DNA from: Desulfosudis oleivorans
GTDB taxonomy: Bacteria; Desulfobacterota; Desulfobacteria; Desulfobacterales; SURF-7
DNA length: 64,000 bases
Direction: 5' to 3'
NCBI GenBank assembly: GCA_020723305.1
Contig: DYJC01000012.1
Location: 84,680-148,679 of the forward strand
The notes beneath the pieces are model-generated. The model was given only the letters and a program-made list of their open reading frames with translations. It searched no databases and had not been told where the DNA came from. Numbering within the stretch: the first letter of the stretch is position 1; each line of letters starts with the position of its first letter. The position numbers and the translations under genes were made by a program. Below are positions 16,471 to 24,859 of this stretch, piece by piece.

Positions 16471-16860
16471 ATGGAAAGCATACCTTACCACTTATCCATT
16501 CAGATTTATTATGAGGATACAGATCATTCCGGTGTTGTTTATCACGCTAATTATTTAAAGTATTTTGAACGGGCAAGAGAACACGTTATCGGGACGGATG
16601 AGCTGGCAAGATTGTGGAAAGAAGAAGGGCTTGGCTTTGCTGTCTATAAGGCGGATCTGGTCTATTCCGAGGGGGTAGAGTTTGGTGAGACCATTGATAT
16701 TCGATCAACCTATAAGCTGGATAGTGATTATCGAATGATTTGGTCCCATGCGGCCTGGCGGAAAGGAGGAAAAAAACCTGCTGTTTCGTGTGAGCTGCAT
16801 CTGGTCTGTCTGGATAAAAATAAAAAATTAATTCCCATTCCTCCCATCCTTACCAAATGA
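16471..16860 (+). CDS. ybgC: Acyl-CoA thioesterase, YbgC/4HBT family
   Basis: 129-residue hotdog-fold protein. The active-site block YYEDTDHSGVVYHANYLKYFE-like segment near residues 12-32 has the catalytic Asp (TDHSG), and the length is normal. YbgC proteins hydrolyse short acyl-CoAs and are often encoded with tol-pal, but here the tol-pal operon is 40 kb away. An AGGGAGAGCTT ribosome site precedes the ATG at 16471. The gap 16205-16470 must hold divergent promoters for this gene and AOR; no clear boxes are called. Confidence 0.85.
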   Translation: MESIPYHLSIQIYYEDTDHSGVVYHANYLKYFERAREHVIGTDELARLWKEEGLGFAVYKADLVYSEGVEFGETIDIRSTYKLDSDYRMIWSHAAWRKGGKKPAVSCELHLVCLDKNKKLIPIPPILTK

Positions 16861-16908
16861 AAAACAGGTACATTGTAGGCAGGGAAAAAATTTTTCAAAT
16901 TGAACAGG

Positions 16909-18402
16909 CTATTCAGGATACTTTTTGTTGATATCGAAAAAGCGGGTCATATTTTTAAGAAAGAGATCTACGAGGTAAGGATCAAAATGTTTTCCACGCT
17001 CTTGTATTATTTTTTCAATGACCTGATCTTGTGGCCATGCTTTTTTATATACACGGCTGTGACTTAATGCATCAAATACATCCGCAAGACCCGTAATTCT
17101 TCCATAGATATGAATTTTCTCTCCTTTTAAACCCTGGGGATAACCATTGCCATCCCAATGTTCATGATGTTGCTGGGCTACAATGGTTGCGGCTTGCAGG
17201 ATTTTCCGTTTCGAACTTTTAAGGATTTCATGACCGATTCCACTATGGTTTCGAATGACAGCATATTCATCCAGTGTGAGTGCTGCCGGCTTATTTAAAA
17301 TTGCATCCGGAATCCCTATTTTCCCGACATCATGCATAGGAGAAGCAAGTTTTAAAAGTTCTGCCTCTTGTTCATCCAGGCCCGCCAACAGTGCCATTTG
17401 GAAAGAAAATTCGGCAACTCTTCTGACATGATTGACAAGTCCTTTGGAACGGGTATCAACGAGTTCACCCAGAGTAAAAATAATTTCCTTTTGTGTATCT
17501 ACGATTTCCTGGGATAAATATATATTATCATACACGATTGCAACATTGGAAGAAAATATTCTGATTAAATCTCTCTCCAGCTCTGTTAAATTTTTGCATC
17601 CATTCAGATAGATGAAATTCTGAGCTCCTGTTTTTGTGCTGAAATATCCGATATAGGCGTCATCGATAAATAATCCTTTTTTTCTTTCAAGGACGATATT
17701 TAATTGGTCTTGAATGGTGCTGGAAAGCACTTTATGGCCATCCTGATGAACTATGCTTTTAAACTCACCGGTTCCGGCCAGGATAGAGAAGTGATTGTTA
17801 TCAAGTAAGGCTGCAAAACCAGAAGCCTCTGAATTGGAGGTGCTTTTATCAAGATTCAGGATGGATGATATCTGGTTCAGGACTCCTGCTGTAAAATTTT
17901 CTAAAGAGTTGTGACTGAAAATGTGTTCGGATGAGTGGATAACCAATTCTAGAACACGTCTCGTTTTATCAATTGTTATAAGATCTTTATATGCTCGCAG
18001 CGATGCAGTAACGGTTGTATATAGTTTTCTGGATGTCAGTTCTGTTTTTTCTTTATACTCATTGATGTCATATTCCATAATGACATTTTGTTCAGGCGCT
18101 TTCCCGGGTTGACCGGTCCGGAGAATGACACGGATAAATTTATTAAGTAAGGTTTTTCTTATGTATTGGACAACCTCCAGCCCGGCATTCTCAGTTTCCA
18201 TCACCACATCTAAGAGGACGATAGCGATATCTGGATATTTTTCAACAAGTTCTTTTGTTTCTTTTCCTGAATAAGCACTGATAAATTCAAGCCGTCGACC
18301 ATCGAAAAGGTAATCTGAGAGAACCATTTTGGTGATTTGATGAAGCTCTTCTTCATCATCGGCAATCAGAATTTTCCAGGGGTTTTCATTTTCGTTTTTC
18401 AA
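16909..18402 (-). CDS. Response regulator with DUF3369 and HD-GYP domains
   Basis: 497 residues: receiver (1-130, phospho-Asp in AIVLLDVVMETENAG), a DUF3369-like GAF-type middle (about 150-300), and HD-GYP (about 305-490). HD is intact (MHDVGKIGIPDAIL) and so is GYP (HHEHWDGNGYPQGLKG), so it should hydrolyse cyclic di-GMP. The receiver implies control by an unlinked kinase. It is divergent, across 294 bp, from the repeat-protein/CsgG-like operon, suggesting c-di-GMP control of surface structures nearby (inference). Confidence 0.92.
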   Translation of the reverse strand: MKNENENPWKILIADDEEELHQITKMVLSDYLFDGRRLEFISAYSGKETKELVEKYPDIAIVLLDVVMETENAGLEVVQYIRKTLLNKFIRVILRTGQPGKAPEQNVIMEYDINEYKEKTELTSRKLYTTVTASLRAYKDLITIDKTRRVLELVIHSSEHIFSHNSLENFTAGVLNQISSILNLDKSTSNSEASGFAALLDNNHFSILAGTGEFKSIVHQDGHKVLSSTIQDQLNIVLERKKGLFIDDAYIGYFSTKTGAQNFIYLNGCKNLTELERDLIRIFSSNVAIVYDNIYLSQEIVDTQKEIIFTLGELVDTRSKGLVNHVRRVAEFSFQMALLAGLDEQEAELLKLASPMHDVGKIGIPDAILNKPAALTLDEYAVIRNHSGIGHEILKSSKRKILQAATIVAQQHHEHWDGNGYPQGLKGEKIHIYGRITGLADVFDALSHSRVYKKAWPQDQVIEKIIQERGKHFDPYLVDLFLKNMTRFFDINKKYPE

Positions 18403-18696
18403 TTTATCTCCTGATGGGCGGAATTTATTTTTATTATTACCAATTATTTAGAAAAAAAGCAATTCATCATGTTATTGTATCTGGAATGGTGACAGACTGA
18501 AAATTCAAACCTGCACTATCTATAACGATCCATGTAGCAGATTTCATATCTTTCGGGTGATTCATTTCATTGCATTTTGAAAAATCTTGGAGTATAAGAT
18601 CATCCATACTGGCAAAAAAGATACGAACAGTATCCGATAATTTTAGTCTGCAAGGCCAGAATCTAAACTTTAACAAAATAACAGGAGGAAAAAATC

Positions 18697-19302
18697 ATGA
18701 AGAAAGTAATTATTATGGTAATTGGAGTTCTTTTTTTAACAGCTTCCGTATCATTTGCGGAATCCACTGTATCGGGGAAAGTTATCAACAAGGCAGATGT
18801 TAAAGAATCCGCCAACATCGCAATCGGTGAGAATGCAAAAGCCAACATGGGTTCTGTAACCATGAAAGATTCCAGTGTATCTGGAAAGGTTGTGAATAAG
18901 GCAGATATTAAAGAATCCGCCAACATCGCAATCGGTGAGAATGCGAAAGCCAACATGGGTTCTGTAACCATGAAAGATTCCAGTGTATCTGGAAAGGTTG
19001 TGAACAAGGCACATGTTAAACAATCCGCCAACATCGCAATTGGTGAGAATGCAAAAGCCAACATGGGTTCTGTAACCATGAAAGATTCCAATGTATCTGG
19101 AAAGGTTGTGAATAAGGCAGATATTAAAGAATCCGCTAATATCTCATATGGTAAAGGCGCGACCGCGAATATGGGCGCTGTGACCATGAAGGATACCAAC
19201 GTATCCGGCAAAATTATTAATAAGGCCGATGTGAAAAAATCCGCTAATATCGCTATCGGTGATAAAAGCAAAGCAAACATGGGTTCTGTAACCACGGAAT
19301 AG
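18697..19302 (+). CDS. Secreted five-repeat protein, candidate fibre subunit
   Basis: 201 residues: signal peptide (MKKVIIMVIGVLFLTASVSF, cleavage after FAE) then five tandem repeats of 36 residues (18763-18870, 18871-18978, 18979-19086, 19087-19194, 19195-19299) and nothing else. Each unit contains VSGKVVNKADIKES and SANIAIGENAKANMGSV, alternating short polar and small residues as in beta-solenoid or amyloid repeats; NIAIGENAKA resembles YadA-type head repeats. Curli subunit CsgA likewise has a signal peptide and five imperfect repeats, though the sequence differs. AACAGGAGG precedes the start. First gene of a five-gene exported set that includes a CsgG-like protein. Self-assembly into a fibre is inference. 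Confidence 0.8.
   Translation: MKKVIIMVIGVLFLTASVSFAESTVSGKVINKADVKESANIAIGENAKANMGSVTMKDSSVSGKVVNKADIKESANIAIGENAKANMGSVTMKDSSVSGKVVNKAHVKQSANIAIGENAKANMGSVTMKDSNVSGKVVNKADIKESANISYGKGATANMGAVTMKDTNVSGKIINKADVKKSANIAIGDKSKANMGSVTTE
18763..19299 (+). repeat. Five tandem 108-bp coding repeats
   Basis: Units 1-3 and the first half of unit 4 are nearly identical at DNA level; the second half of unit 4 and unit 5 are diverged at many third positions while protein spacing is kept exactly. This suggests recent expansion of the N-terminal units. Confidence 0.9.
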
Positions 19303-19425
19303 TTTGATGAGATGACGAAATTTTTTCCAGGATCGGGTATGTTATCCCGATTCTGGAAAAAAGAAGCAAATTTTTTTCTATATGGTACGGCATTTTTATT
19401 TTTTGGTGGGAAAAAGGAGGTTATC

Positions 19426-19785
19426 ATGCGGAGTCGATTTTTTTTAACAATCGTGATTGCTACATTCTTTTTTGTTGCAGCAGGTGTTGGAGTAGCTGTG
19501 TGTGGTGATCAGGAAGATGGTATAGCGACGGATGATAACATTACGAGTTATGATGATCTTGGAGATTCAAACCAGAATATCAATTTTATCAAGTTGAACG
19601 CAAAAAGCAGCGCAAAACAAAGAGAAAAATCAGTAAAAAAGGGAACAAAATCGGATGATGGATCAGGGAAAAACGGCAGCGGTTCGATGAATAGCGTTAT
19701 TATGGGGCCTGGGTCAAACGTTAAGGGAGATATCATTATAATTGATGAGTCAAAAGGGGATAAGACACAGGTTGTTGATAAATAA
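19426..19785 (+). CDS. Small secreted protein with a single degenerate repeat motif
   Basis: 119 residues from the ATG at 19426, which has an excellent AAAAGGAGG site. Signal peptide MRSRFFLTIVIATFFFVAAG, cleavage probably near AVCG. The mature part is short, Ser/Lys/Gly/Asp-rich and low complexity, then MNSVIMGPGSNVKGDIIII. That segment mirrors MGSVTMKDSNVSGKVV of the neighbouring repeat protein, so it may be a minor subunit or nucleator. No known family recognised; function inferred from context only. Confidence 0.65.
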   Translation: MRSRFFLTIVIATFFFVAAGVGVAVCGDQEDGIATDDNITSYDDLGDSNQNINFIKLNAKSSAKQREKSVKKGTKSDDGSGKNGSGSMNSVIMGPGSNVKGDIIIIDESKGDKTQVVDK

Positions 19786-19851
19786 TTGATGAATCAAAAT
19801 AGAAAACACCAATGGTGTGGTTAACTTTATTGAGCGAATACAGGGTGAAAA

Positions 19852-21309
19852 ATGAATTATTTATTGGGTGAAATGATCAAAATGAAATGGATACGGTCGG
19901 TGCTATTTTTATCACTTTTCCTTTTGGTGCTGATTTCCTGTGCCAGTGTTGACCCAAGAAATGTGGATGTGGAAATCAAAGAAGAACCACCGACTGCCAA
20001 GATAACATCTTTTACCGAAACATTGCCTCTGCTTGGGAGGATGACGGAAATCTATTCAACACAGGAGTTGAGGGTTCAAAGCAAGGAAATCGCAGATAAT
20101 ACAGGTACATCAGGGGCAACTGGTGGCGAAATTCCACGGGATATTTCCGAAATGCTTCAAAGCACACTCAATTCCATTGGCGGGAAAGTTACATATGTTC
20201 CATATAATCCTGATTTTATTCAAAATCAAATGGTAACAGGGTATTCAACATTTGAGAATAAAACAATCCCAAACGTGGTGATCACAGGTGGAATAACTGA
20301 GTTTGACAGAGGCCTTGAAACCAGAGGGAGCAATGTGGACGCCGGGATAGCAGCAGATTTTTCCCATGCACCATCATGGACACCATCCAATACAGTAGCC
20401 GCAGATTATGGTACGGAAGAAAAATTCGGTTTGGCGAGCATCACACTTGATTTTAATATGATTGATTTTCAGTCAATGGCCGGTATTGCCAAAATGCAGA
20501 CAGTGAATTCGATCAAGGTCTCCAAGGCAGTCAGTGAAAAAGAATTGGCCATAACTCTTTTGGGCCCTACTTTTGGATTAAAGGGCTCCATTAAAAAAGT
20601 ACAGGGCCGGCACGCAGCAGTAAGGATGTTGGTTCAACTCAGCATGGTTCAAATTATCGGTAAATATCTTATGGTGCCATACTGGACACTATTGCCTGAA
20701 GCAAATCCGGATCCGGTAGTCATGGATGCAGTGAAAAAGGCTTTTATTAATATGAGTCAGGTTGATCGGATTATCAAGGTTCAGGAATTTTTATTTATTC
20801 AGGGATATGATGTCCGCATAACAGGCGAGCTTGATCAACAGACATTGACTGCACTTCAAAAGGTCAAACCCGGGGCTAGAACCATTGACAGGGAGACCTA
20901 TCTTGCTGTGTTTTTATCTGTACCGATCAACGATGATGTGTTTGAAAGACGCATAGAGCTTAACAAGGCTTATGCAGCAGCAGCGCTTGAGCAGAAAGCC
21001 AAAGCTGCTCGTGCCAAGAGGGAGCGGGAGGTCGCTGCAAAAAAAAAGGCGGCCAGACAGGAAGCGCCGGCTTCAGTTCCAACTCCTGAGTCGGAACCTA
21101 AGCCGGCTCCAGAGCCTGAGCTTAAACCAGCTCCAGAGCCTGAATCTAAACCTGCTCCAGAGCCCCAGGAAGTCGCGAGTGCTCCTGCTCCAAAAATAGA
21201 GAAGCAAGCTACTCCAAAAGAGGATCCATCCGTCAAAGAAGAGGAAAAGAAACCTTCAGCTACCAAGAAGGGTCTGGGTGGCACAGAGCTGTCTGAAGAA
21301 GAGTGGTAG
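19852..21309 (+). CDS. CsgG-like outer-membrane lipoprotein with PG-binding-like domain
   Basis: 485 residues. Lipobox LLVLISC gives a lipidated Cys. Residues ~40-290 look like CsgG/HfaB: NVVITGGITEFDRG, then ITLDFNMIDFQSMAGIAKMQ and a helical RMLVQLSMVQIIGKY. Known CsgG forms a nine-fold outer-membrane export pore for curli. A peptidoglycan-binding-like unit follows (VQEFLFIQGYDVRITGELDQ, then QTLTALQK), then a charged helix and Pro-Glu-Lys repeats (PEPESKPAPEP), all absent from E. coli CsgG. Starts at 19852, 19873 or 19882 are possible; the last gives a 20-residue lipoprotein signal. The CsgG assignment rests on pattern recognition, not alignment. Confidence 0.7.
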   Translation: MNYLLGEMIKMKWIRSVLFLSLFLLVLISCASVDPRNVDVEIKEEPPTAKITSFTETLPLLGRMTEIYSTQELRVQSKEIADNTGTSGATGGEIPRDISEMLQSTLNSIGGKVTYVPYNPDFIQNQMVTGYSTFENKTIPNVVITGGITEFDRGLETRGSNVDAGIAADFSHAPSWTPSNTVAADYGTEEKFGLASITLDFNMIDFQSMAGIAKMQTVNSIKVSKAVSEKELAITLLGPTFGLKGSIKKVQGRHAAVRMLVQLSMVQIIGKYLMVPYWTLLPEANPDPVVMDAVKKAFINMSQVDRIIKVQEFLFIQGYDVRITGELDQQTLTALQKVKPGARTIDRETYLAVFLSVPINDDVFERRIELNKAYAAAALEQKAKAARAKREREVAAKKKAARQEAPASVPTPESEPKPAPEPELKPAPEPESKPAPEPQEVASAPAPKIEKQATPKEDPSVKEEEKKPSATKKGLGGTELSEEEW

Positions 21310-21312
21310 ACA

Positions 21313-21708
21313 ATGTGTGCAAGCATGAAAATCACCGTTCAATGGATTATCTTTGTTGTTTTGATTTGTATATGCTTTGCCTCATCGATTTGGGCGGGAA
21401 ACAAGGCGATGGTGGAACAGAACACCAAAGAATTGGATGAAATAAACAAGCAGGCAGTCGGTCAGCTTTCTGATCTACCCAAAAATGGAACTGTAAAAAT
21501 AAAGGCCAACGCAAAATATAAAGAAGGTGTTATTCAGTTTGATGTCTATGACAAAAAGATCGTCTCCGATACCGAGGAAAAAGAGATTAAATTGGAGAAC
21601 AACAGTGATTTGAATGCCGGGTCAGTAAAAGAGGAAACCGTTAATATCAATAACTCAAACGACAAAACGAACAGGGAGAAACAAGGAAATGATCCCAAAG
21701 ATAATTAA
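21313..21708 (+). CDS. Small secreted protein of the CsgG-like locus
   Basis: 131 residues with a signal peptide (ITVQWIIFVVLICICFASSI, cleavage near WAG). The mature part is polar, with KNGTVKIKANAKYKEGVIQF and NNSDLNAGSVKEETVNINNS; the second resembles the NAKANMGSV...NV pattern of the repeat protein. The Asn/Lys-rich tail is likely disordered. It starts 3 bases after the CsgG-like gene and overlaps the next gene by 20 bases. No known family. Confidence 0.6.
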   Translation: MCASMKITVQWIIFVVLICICFASSIWAGNKAMVEQNTKELDEINKQAVGQLSDLPKNGTVKIKANAKYKEGVIQFDVYDKKIVSDTEEKEIKLENNSDLNAGSVKEETVNINNSNDKTNREKQGNDPKDN

Positions 21709-22438
21709 GTATTTTATCGTGGCAGCAGTTTGTATGGGGGTGATGGCTCACGCTGGTTGGTCAGGTAATAAAAGGATCATGACAATAAGAGCGGCTAAGG
21801 TGATGGCGGAAAGGGCGATTGTTGAATCAATATATGGATTGAAATTGAAGGCTACAGAAGAAGTCAAAGATATGATTCCTACGAGTTTCGAGGGCTCAAC
21901 AGAAACCAAGACAATGGCCAAAATCAAGGGAATAAGTTATGACGATATTGTCTATGATCAGGAGAAGGATATTGCCAAAGTTACTGCGTCAGTGGCTTTG
22001 GACACCATCACCAATATTGATGGAAAGGTAATGAATCTGAAGAATAAAGTTTACAAGAGGGTAGGTTTTGCAACATCCACTCCTGAAATGGCAGGTCCGA
22101 TAAAAGCTCTTCGTTCCGCTGAATTGGACGCCTATAAACAACTGATCAAACAGATTGTTGGTTTTACATTGGAAAGCCAAACCAAGGTTGAAAATTATAT
22201 GCTGAAATCCGACCTGGTAAAAACAAAGGTGCTTGCTACACTGTATCTTGCTGAGGTTACGGATTATGGCTGGGATAAACAAAATGATGCTTTTGTAAAA
22301 ATGTCGCTGAAGGTAAGTGAGATATCTGAAATCCTTGGAGAGACCATCGTAGATGGTGGTAAAGTGATTGAGGTTGAGGGCCAGGGGGCTCAGGAGGATG
22401 ATTTTTCTGCTGTTAAAAAAGCAGAGAAAAAACAATAA
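21689..22438 (+). CDS. Periplasmic protein with duplicated LPP20/FlgT-N-like domain
   Basis: 249 residues. Signal peptide MIPKIIKYFIVAAVCMGVMA then AHAG. The mature protein has two related halves, each beginning with an Ala-rich helix: TIRAAKVMAERAIVESIYGL and ALRSAELDAYKQLIKQIVGF. This helix followed by a strand carrying V and K alternation is typical of LPP20/FlgT-N-type domains. Such domains occur beside outer-membrane secretion machines. It overlaps the preceding gene by 20 bases and is the last of the five-gene set, followed by a terminator-like inverted repeat. Confidence 0.65.
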   Translation: MIPKIIKYFIVAAVCMGVMAHAGWSGNKRIMTIRAAKVMAERAIVESIYGLKLKATEEVKDMIPTSFEGSTETKTMAKIKGISYDDIVYDQEKDIAKVTASVALDTITNIDGKVMNLKNKVYKRVGFATSTPEMAGPIKALRSAELDAYKQLIKQIVGFTLESQTKVENYMLKSDLVKTKVLATLYLAEVTDYGWDKQNDAFVKMSLKVSEISEILGETIVDGGKVIEVEGQGAQEDDFSAVKKAEKKQ

Positions 22439-22465
22439 AATGTTATTTTTATAATCAGTATTTTC

Positions 22466-22526
22466 AAATACGGTTTTCAAACAGTCAGATTTCAATTCGA
22501 GATTGTTATAAAACCGTATTTTTTTA
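22466..22526 (+). terminator. Long-loop terminator-like inverted repeat
   Basis: AAATACGGTTTT (22466-22477) is repeated inverted at 22510-22521 and followed by a T run. The 32-base loop is long, but the position just after the CsgG-like operon fits transcription termination. Confidence 0.55.
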
Positions 22527-22545
22527 TGTAGATCAAGTTGAATAT

Positions 22546-23091
22546 ATGCATGACGGTAAAAGCGCACTACAGATACGCTTACGAGAGCTTGTAAAAGATT
22601 GGAACAGGGCAGACAGATCTTTTCCTTCTCACAGTGAGCTGGAATCTTTCGGCAGGTTGCTTCTGAATTGGAAAAGTATGGAAAAGATAAAGGGCCTTTG
22701 GGATGAATCACCCCTGATGGTATCCACAACCCTGGATGATGGATTGGGGCAGGGGTTACGGATCATCCATCTGTACGCGGAAGTTGCCGGGCTCACGGTT
22801 ATGCCAATAGGCCTGCTTCAGCCGCCTGAAAAAATAATAGATGTCTGTAACAAGAATTTTCCGGATATATTGGGGTTGACAGTATTGCAATTTGATTCTG
22901 AAGAAATGGTTGTTAAAATTCGTCGGGCAATAGATCCAAACATTAAAATGATTGGAGGAGGGCCTGTTTTCTCCGCTGATTCAGAGTTTGCGAAACGAAC
23001 CGGTATAGATTTTGTAGCAAAAAATGTTGCTTCCTTTTTAGAATATCTCTTAGGGTTTGCCGGATCAGATCAACGGGCAATGGCATTTTGA
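22546..23091 (+). CDS. Cobalamin-binding-like Rossmann protein lacking the DxHxxG motif
   Basis: 181 residues. Residues 50-175 follow the flavodoxin-like B12-binding fold: VSTTLDDGLGQGLRIIHLYA, MPIGLLQPPEKIID, DILGLTVLQFDSEE, KMIGGGPVFS, and ending with VAKNVASFLEYLL. In place of the cofactor-ligating DxHxxG it has TLDDGLGQG, so it should not bind B12 base-off through His. The family appears in Deltaproteobacteria as a stand-alone protein of unknown role. The 3' end overlaps the convergent M48 protease gene by 22 bases. Confidence 0.65.
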   Translation: MHDGKSALQIRLRELVKDWNRADRSFPSHSELESFGRLLLNWKSMEKIKGLWDESPLMVSTTLDDGLGQGLRIIHLYAEVAGLTVMPIGLLQPPEKIIDVCNKNFPDILGLTVLQFDSEEMVVKIRRAIDPNIKMIGGGPVFSADSEFAKRTGIDFVAKNVASFLEYLLGFAGSDQRAMAF

Positions 23092-24830
23092 AATTTGATG
23101 AGTTGTTTTTCATATATATCCCGGTCATCTTCTTTTGCCAGTGAAAGTGCCTGATTTTCTGCAGAGATGGCATCCTGAATAAATCCATTTACAAAGTAGG
23201 CTTCTGCAAGTGTGTCCAGAATATAGGCTTCCCTTTTCAGTTCAACTGCTTTTTTAGCCAGTGTCAGAGCCCGTTTATGATTCTGACATTCCGGCTTCAT
23301 GCTGGTGGCATAAACCCATGAAAGATTATTCAATATTTCAGGAGACTCTGGTTTTTCTGAAAGAGATTTTTCGTATGCAGCTATAATAGGAACACAATTT
23401 CTCGTCATCAAGGTTTCAAAAAGATGATAGTTTAATTTCTTCCCAGTGCTGCCAAAATTTAAATCGTATGCTGCTGCACTTACCAAAGTCATTCCAATAA
23501 GAAACAACGCGATGCTGTTTTTTACTTTCCGATGATGCTTATGAATCCATTTTGGGTTGATTTCACATTTTTTCAGGTAATCAATTCTTTCCGCAATACT
23601 GAAATGATGCCAATTGGGTTTGTCTGATGGCTGACCGCTGATAATGGATATTTTATGAAGGGATGATATGAGTGGTTTAGCGGTGCCTTGTAATTCATAG
23701 ACATAGATATCTGCCTGACGCTCAAAATTCCGCATAAAATAGCCGAAAAAAAATCGGAAATAGAGAATAAAAAGGAGGATCAGAAAAAAGCTGATCAAAA
23801 TGGAAGACGCAGATTCCTGATGCAGGCCGGATAATGTAAAAAAACCAACCAGCGGCTCAATGTAGATAATAAGATAGATCAGCAGGTCGAATCCGGCAAA
23901 TGAAATCAGCATATATCCTGCAAAAAAGAGAAGATAGAACAAGAGATGTTTTTTCTTCACATGGCCGATTTCATGGGCCATGACAGCATCGAGTTCTTGT
24001 GGATCCAAAAATTGTAAAAGGGCCGGAGTTACCAGTATGTATCGAAATTTTTTTACAAGTCCCATGACACCAGCAGTAATCATACGACCACCGAATAAAG
24101 GCCATCGTAATATATCCGCAAACTGGACATCTGCTTTTCTGCAAAATGTTTCGATCTGAGTTCGATGAATACCCGGAGCCAATGGGACACAACCCCAGAA
24201 TTTTTGAATGATTATAGGGGCTGTAATAGCGGCAACGATCAGAAAAAAAAGAAAATAAACAGCTTGGCCAAGCGGCGTTGACAACGCTTCCTTGGGGAAT
24301 TTCAGCGGAAGCAGAAAAATGATATCGGAAATACCGGATAACAGAAACCAGGGAAGAATAACCGGAACTGAAAAAGAGATGTTGGAATGAATATAGTTTT
24401 TTCTGGAGAGGGATGGATCATTAAGTTGCGAATAGCACCCATAGGCATGAAACCAGATTATCGAAAGATAAACAAGGAACAGGCTGATGAAGATCAGGGC
24501 TGTCAGGGTTGGGATTGATTCCAATATGGGAATATTGATAAAAAATGTTGGTAATGACAGACAGTAGATGTTGATCGAAAAAAAAGTGACAGCCATAATG
24601 CTTTGGCGAGTGATCAAAGATTCAAATCGATGAATGAGCTGGTGCGATTTTTGAACCAGGAGCTGTTTTTCAAGGTTTTTAAAAAGACGATGCGTGATAT
24701 AGTAAAAAAGAAAAAAGGAAAGAAAAAACAGGAAAAGCGTTTCAACATCTGTAAAATTTGATTTTTCAGGCGGTTGATAGGTACTGTAGATGAGCAAGAC
24801 AATAATAAAATACAGAAAATTTCCAAACAT
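23070..24830 (-). CDS. Membrane M48 metalloprotease with TPR tail
   Basis: 586 residues with about eight membrane segments. The zinc site is AVMAHEIGHVKKKH with a downstream ERQADIYVYE glutamate, as in HtpX/Ste24-type peptidases. The last ~110 residues form tetratricopeptide-like helices (EILNNLSWVYATSMKPE, ILDTLAEAYFVNGF). A role in membrane-protein quality control is known for the family; the TPR suggests partner recruitment. It is followed upstream by queH with a 29-base gap. Confidence 0.88.
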   Translation of the reverse strand: MFGNFLYFIIVLLIYSTYQPPEKSNFTDVETLFLFFLSFFLFYYITHRLFKNLEKQLLVQKSHQLIHRFESLITRQSIMAVTFFSINIYCLSLPTFFINIPILESIPTLTALIFISLFLVYLSIIWFHAYGCYSQLNDPSLSRKNYIHSNISFSVPVILPWFLLSGISDIIFLLPLKFPKEALSTPLGQAVYFLFFLIVAAITAPIIIQKFWGCVPLAPGIHRTQIETFCRKADVQFADILRWPLFGGRMITAGVMGLVKKFRYILVTPALLQFLDPQELDAVMAHEIGHVKKKHLLFYLLFFAGYMLISFAGFDLLIYLIIYIEPLVGFFTLSGLHQESASSILISFFLILLFILYFRFFFGYFMRNFERQADIYVYELQGTAKPLISSLHKISIISGQPSDKPNWHHFSIAERIDYLKKCEINPKWIHKHHRKVKNSIALFLIGMTLVSAAAYDLNFGSTGKKLNYHLFETLMTRNCVPIIAAYEKSLSEKPESPEILNNLSWVYATSMKPECQNHKRALTLAKKAVELKREAYILDTLAEAYFVNGFIQDAISAENQALSLAKEDDRDIYEKQLIKFQNAIAR

Positions 24831-24859
24831 ACGCTTATCATGTATCCATATCTGGATGG

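Noticed and set aside
18467-18676. 69-residue minus-strand frame upstream of the repeat protein
   Set aside because: No ribosome site or recognisable family, and it occupies the divergent promoter region; could be a relic but not supportable.
18540-18696. c-di-GMP riboswitch in front of the repeat-protein gene
   Set aside because: I looked for the GEMM core and did not find its conserved sequence pairs.
21989-22729. 246-residue minus-strand frame over the LPP20-like gene
   Set aside because: Low-complexity Leu/Phe/His translation opposite a convincing signal-peptide gene; shadow.
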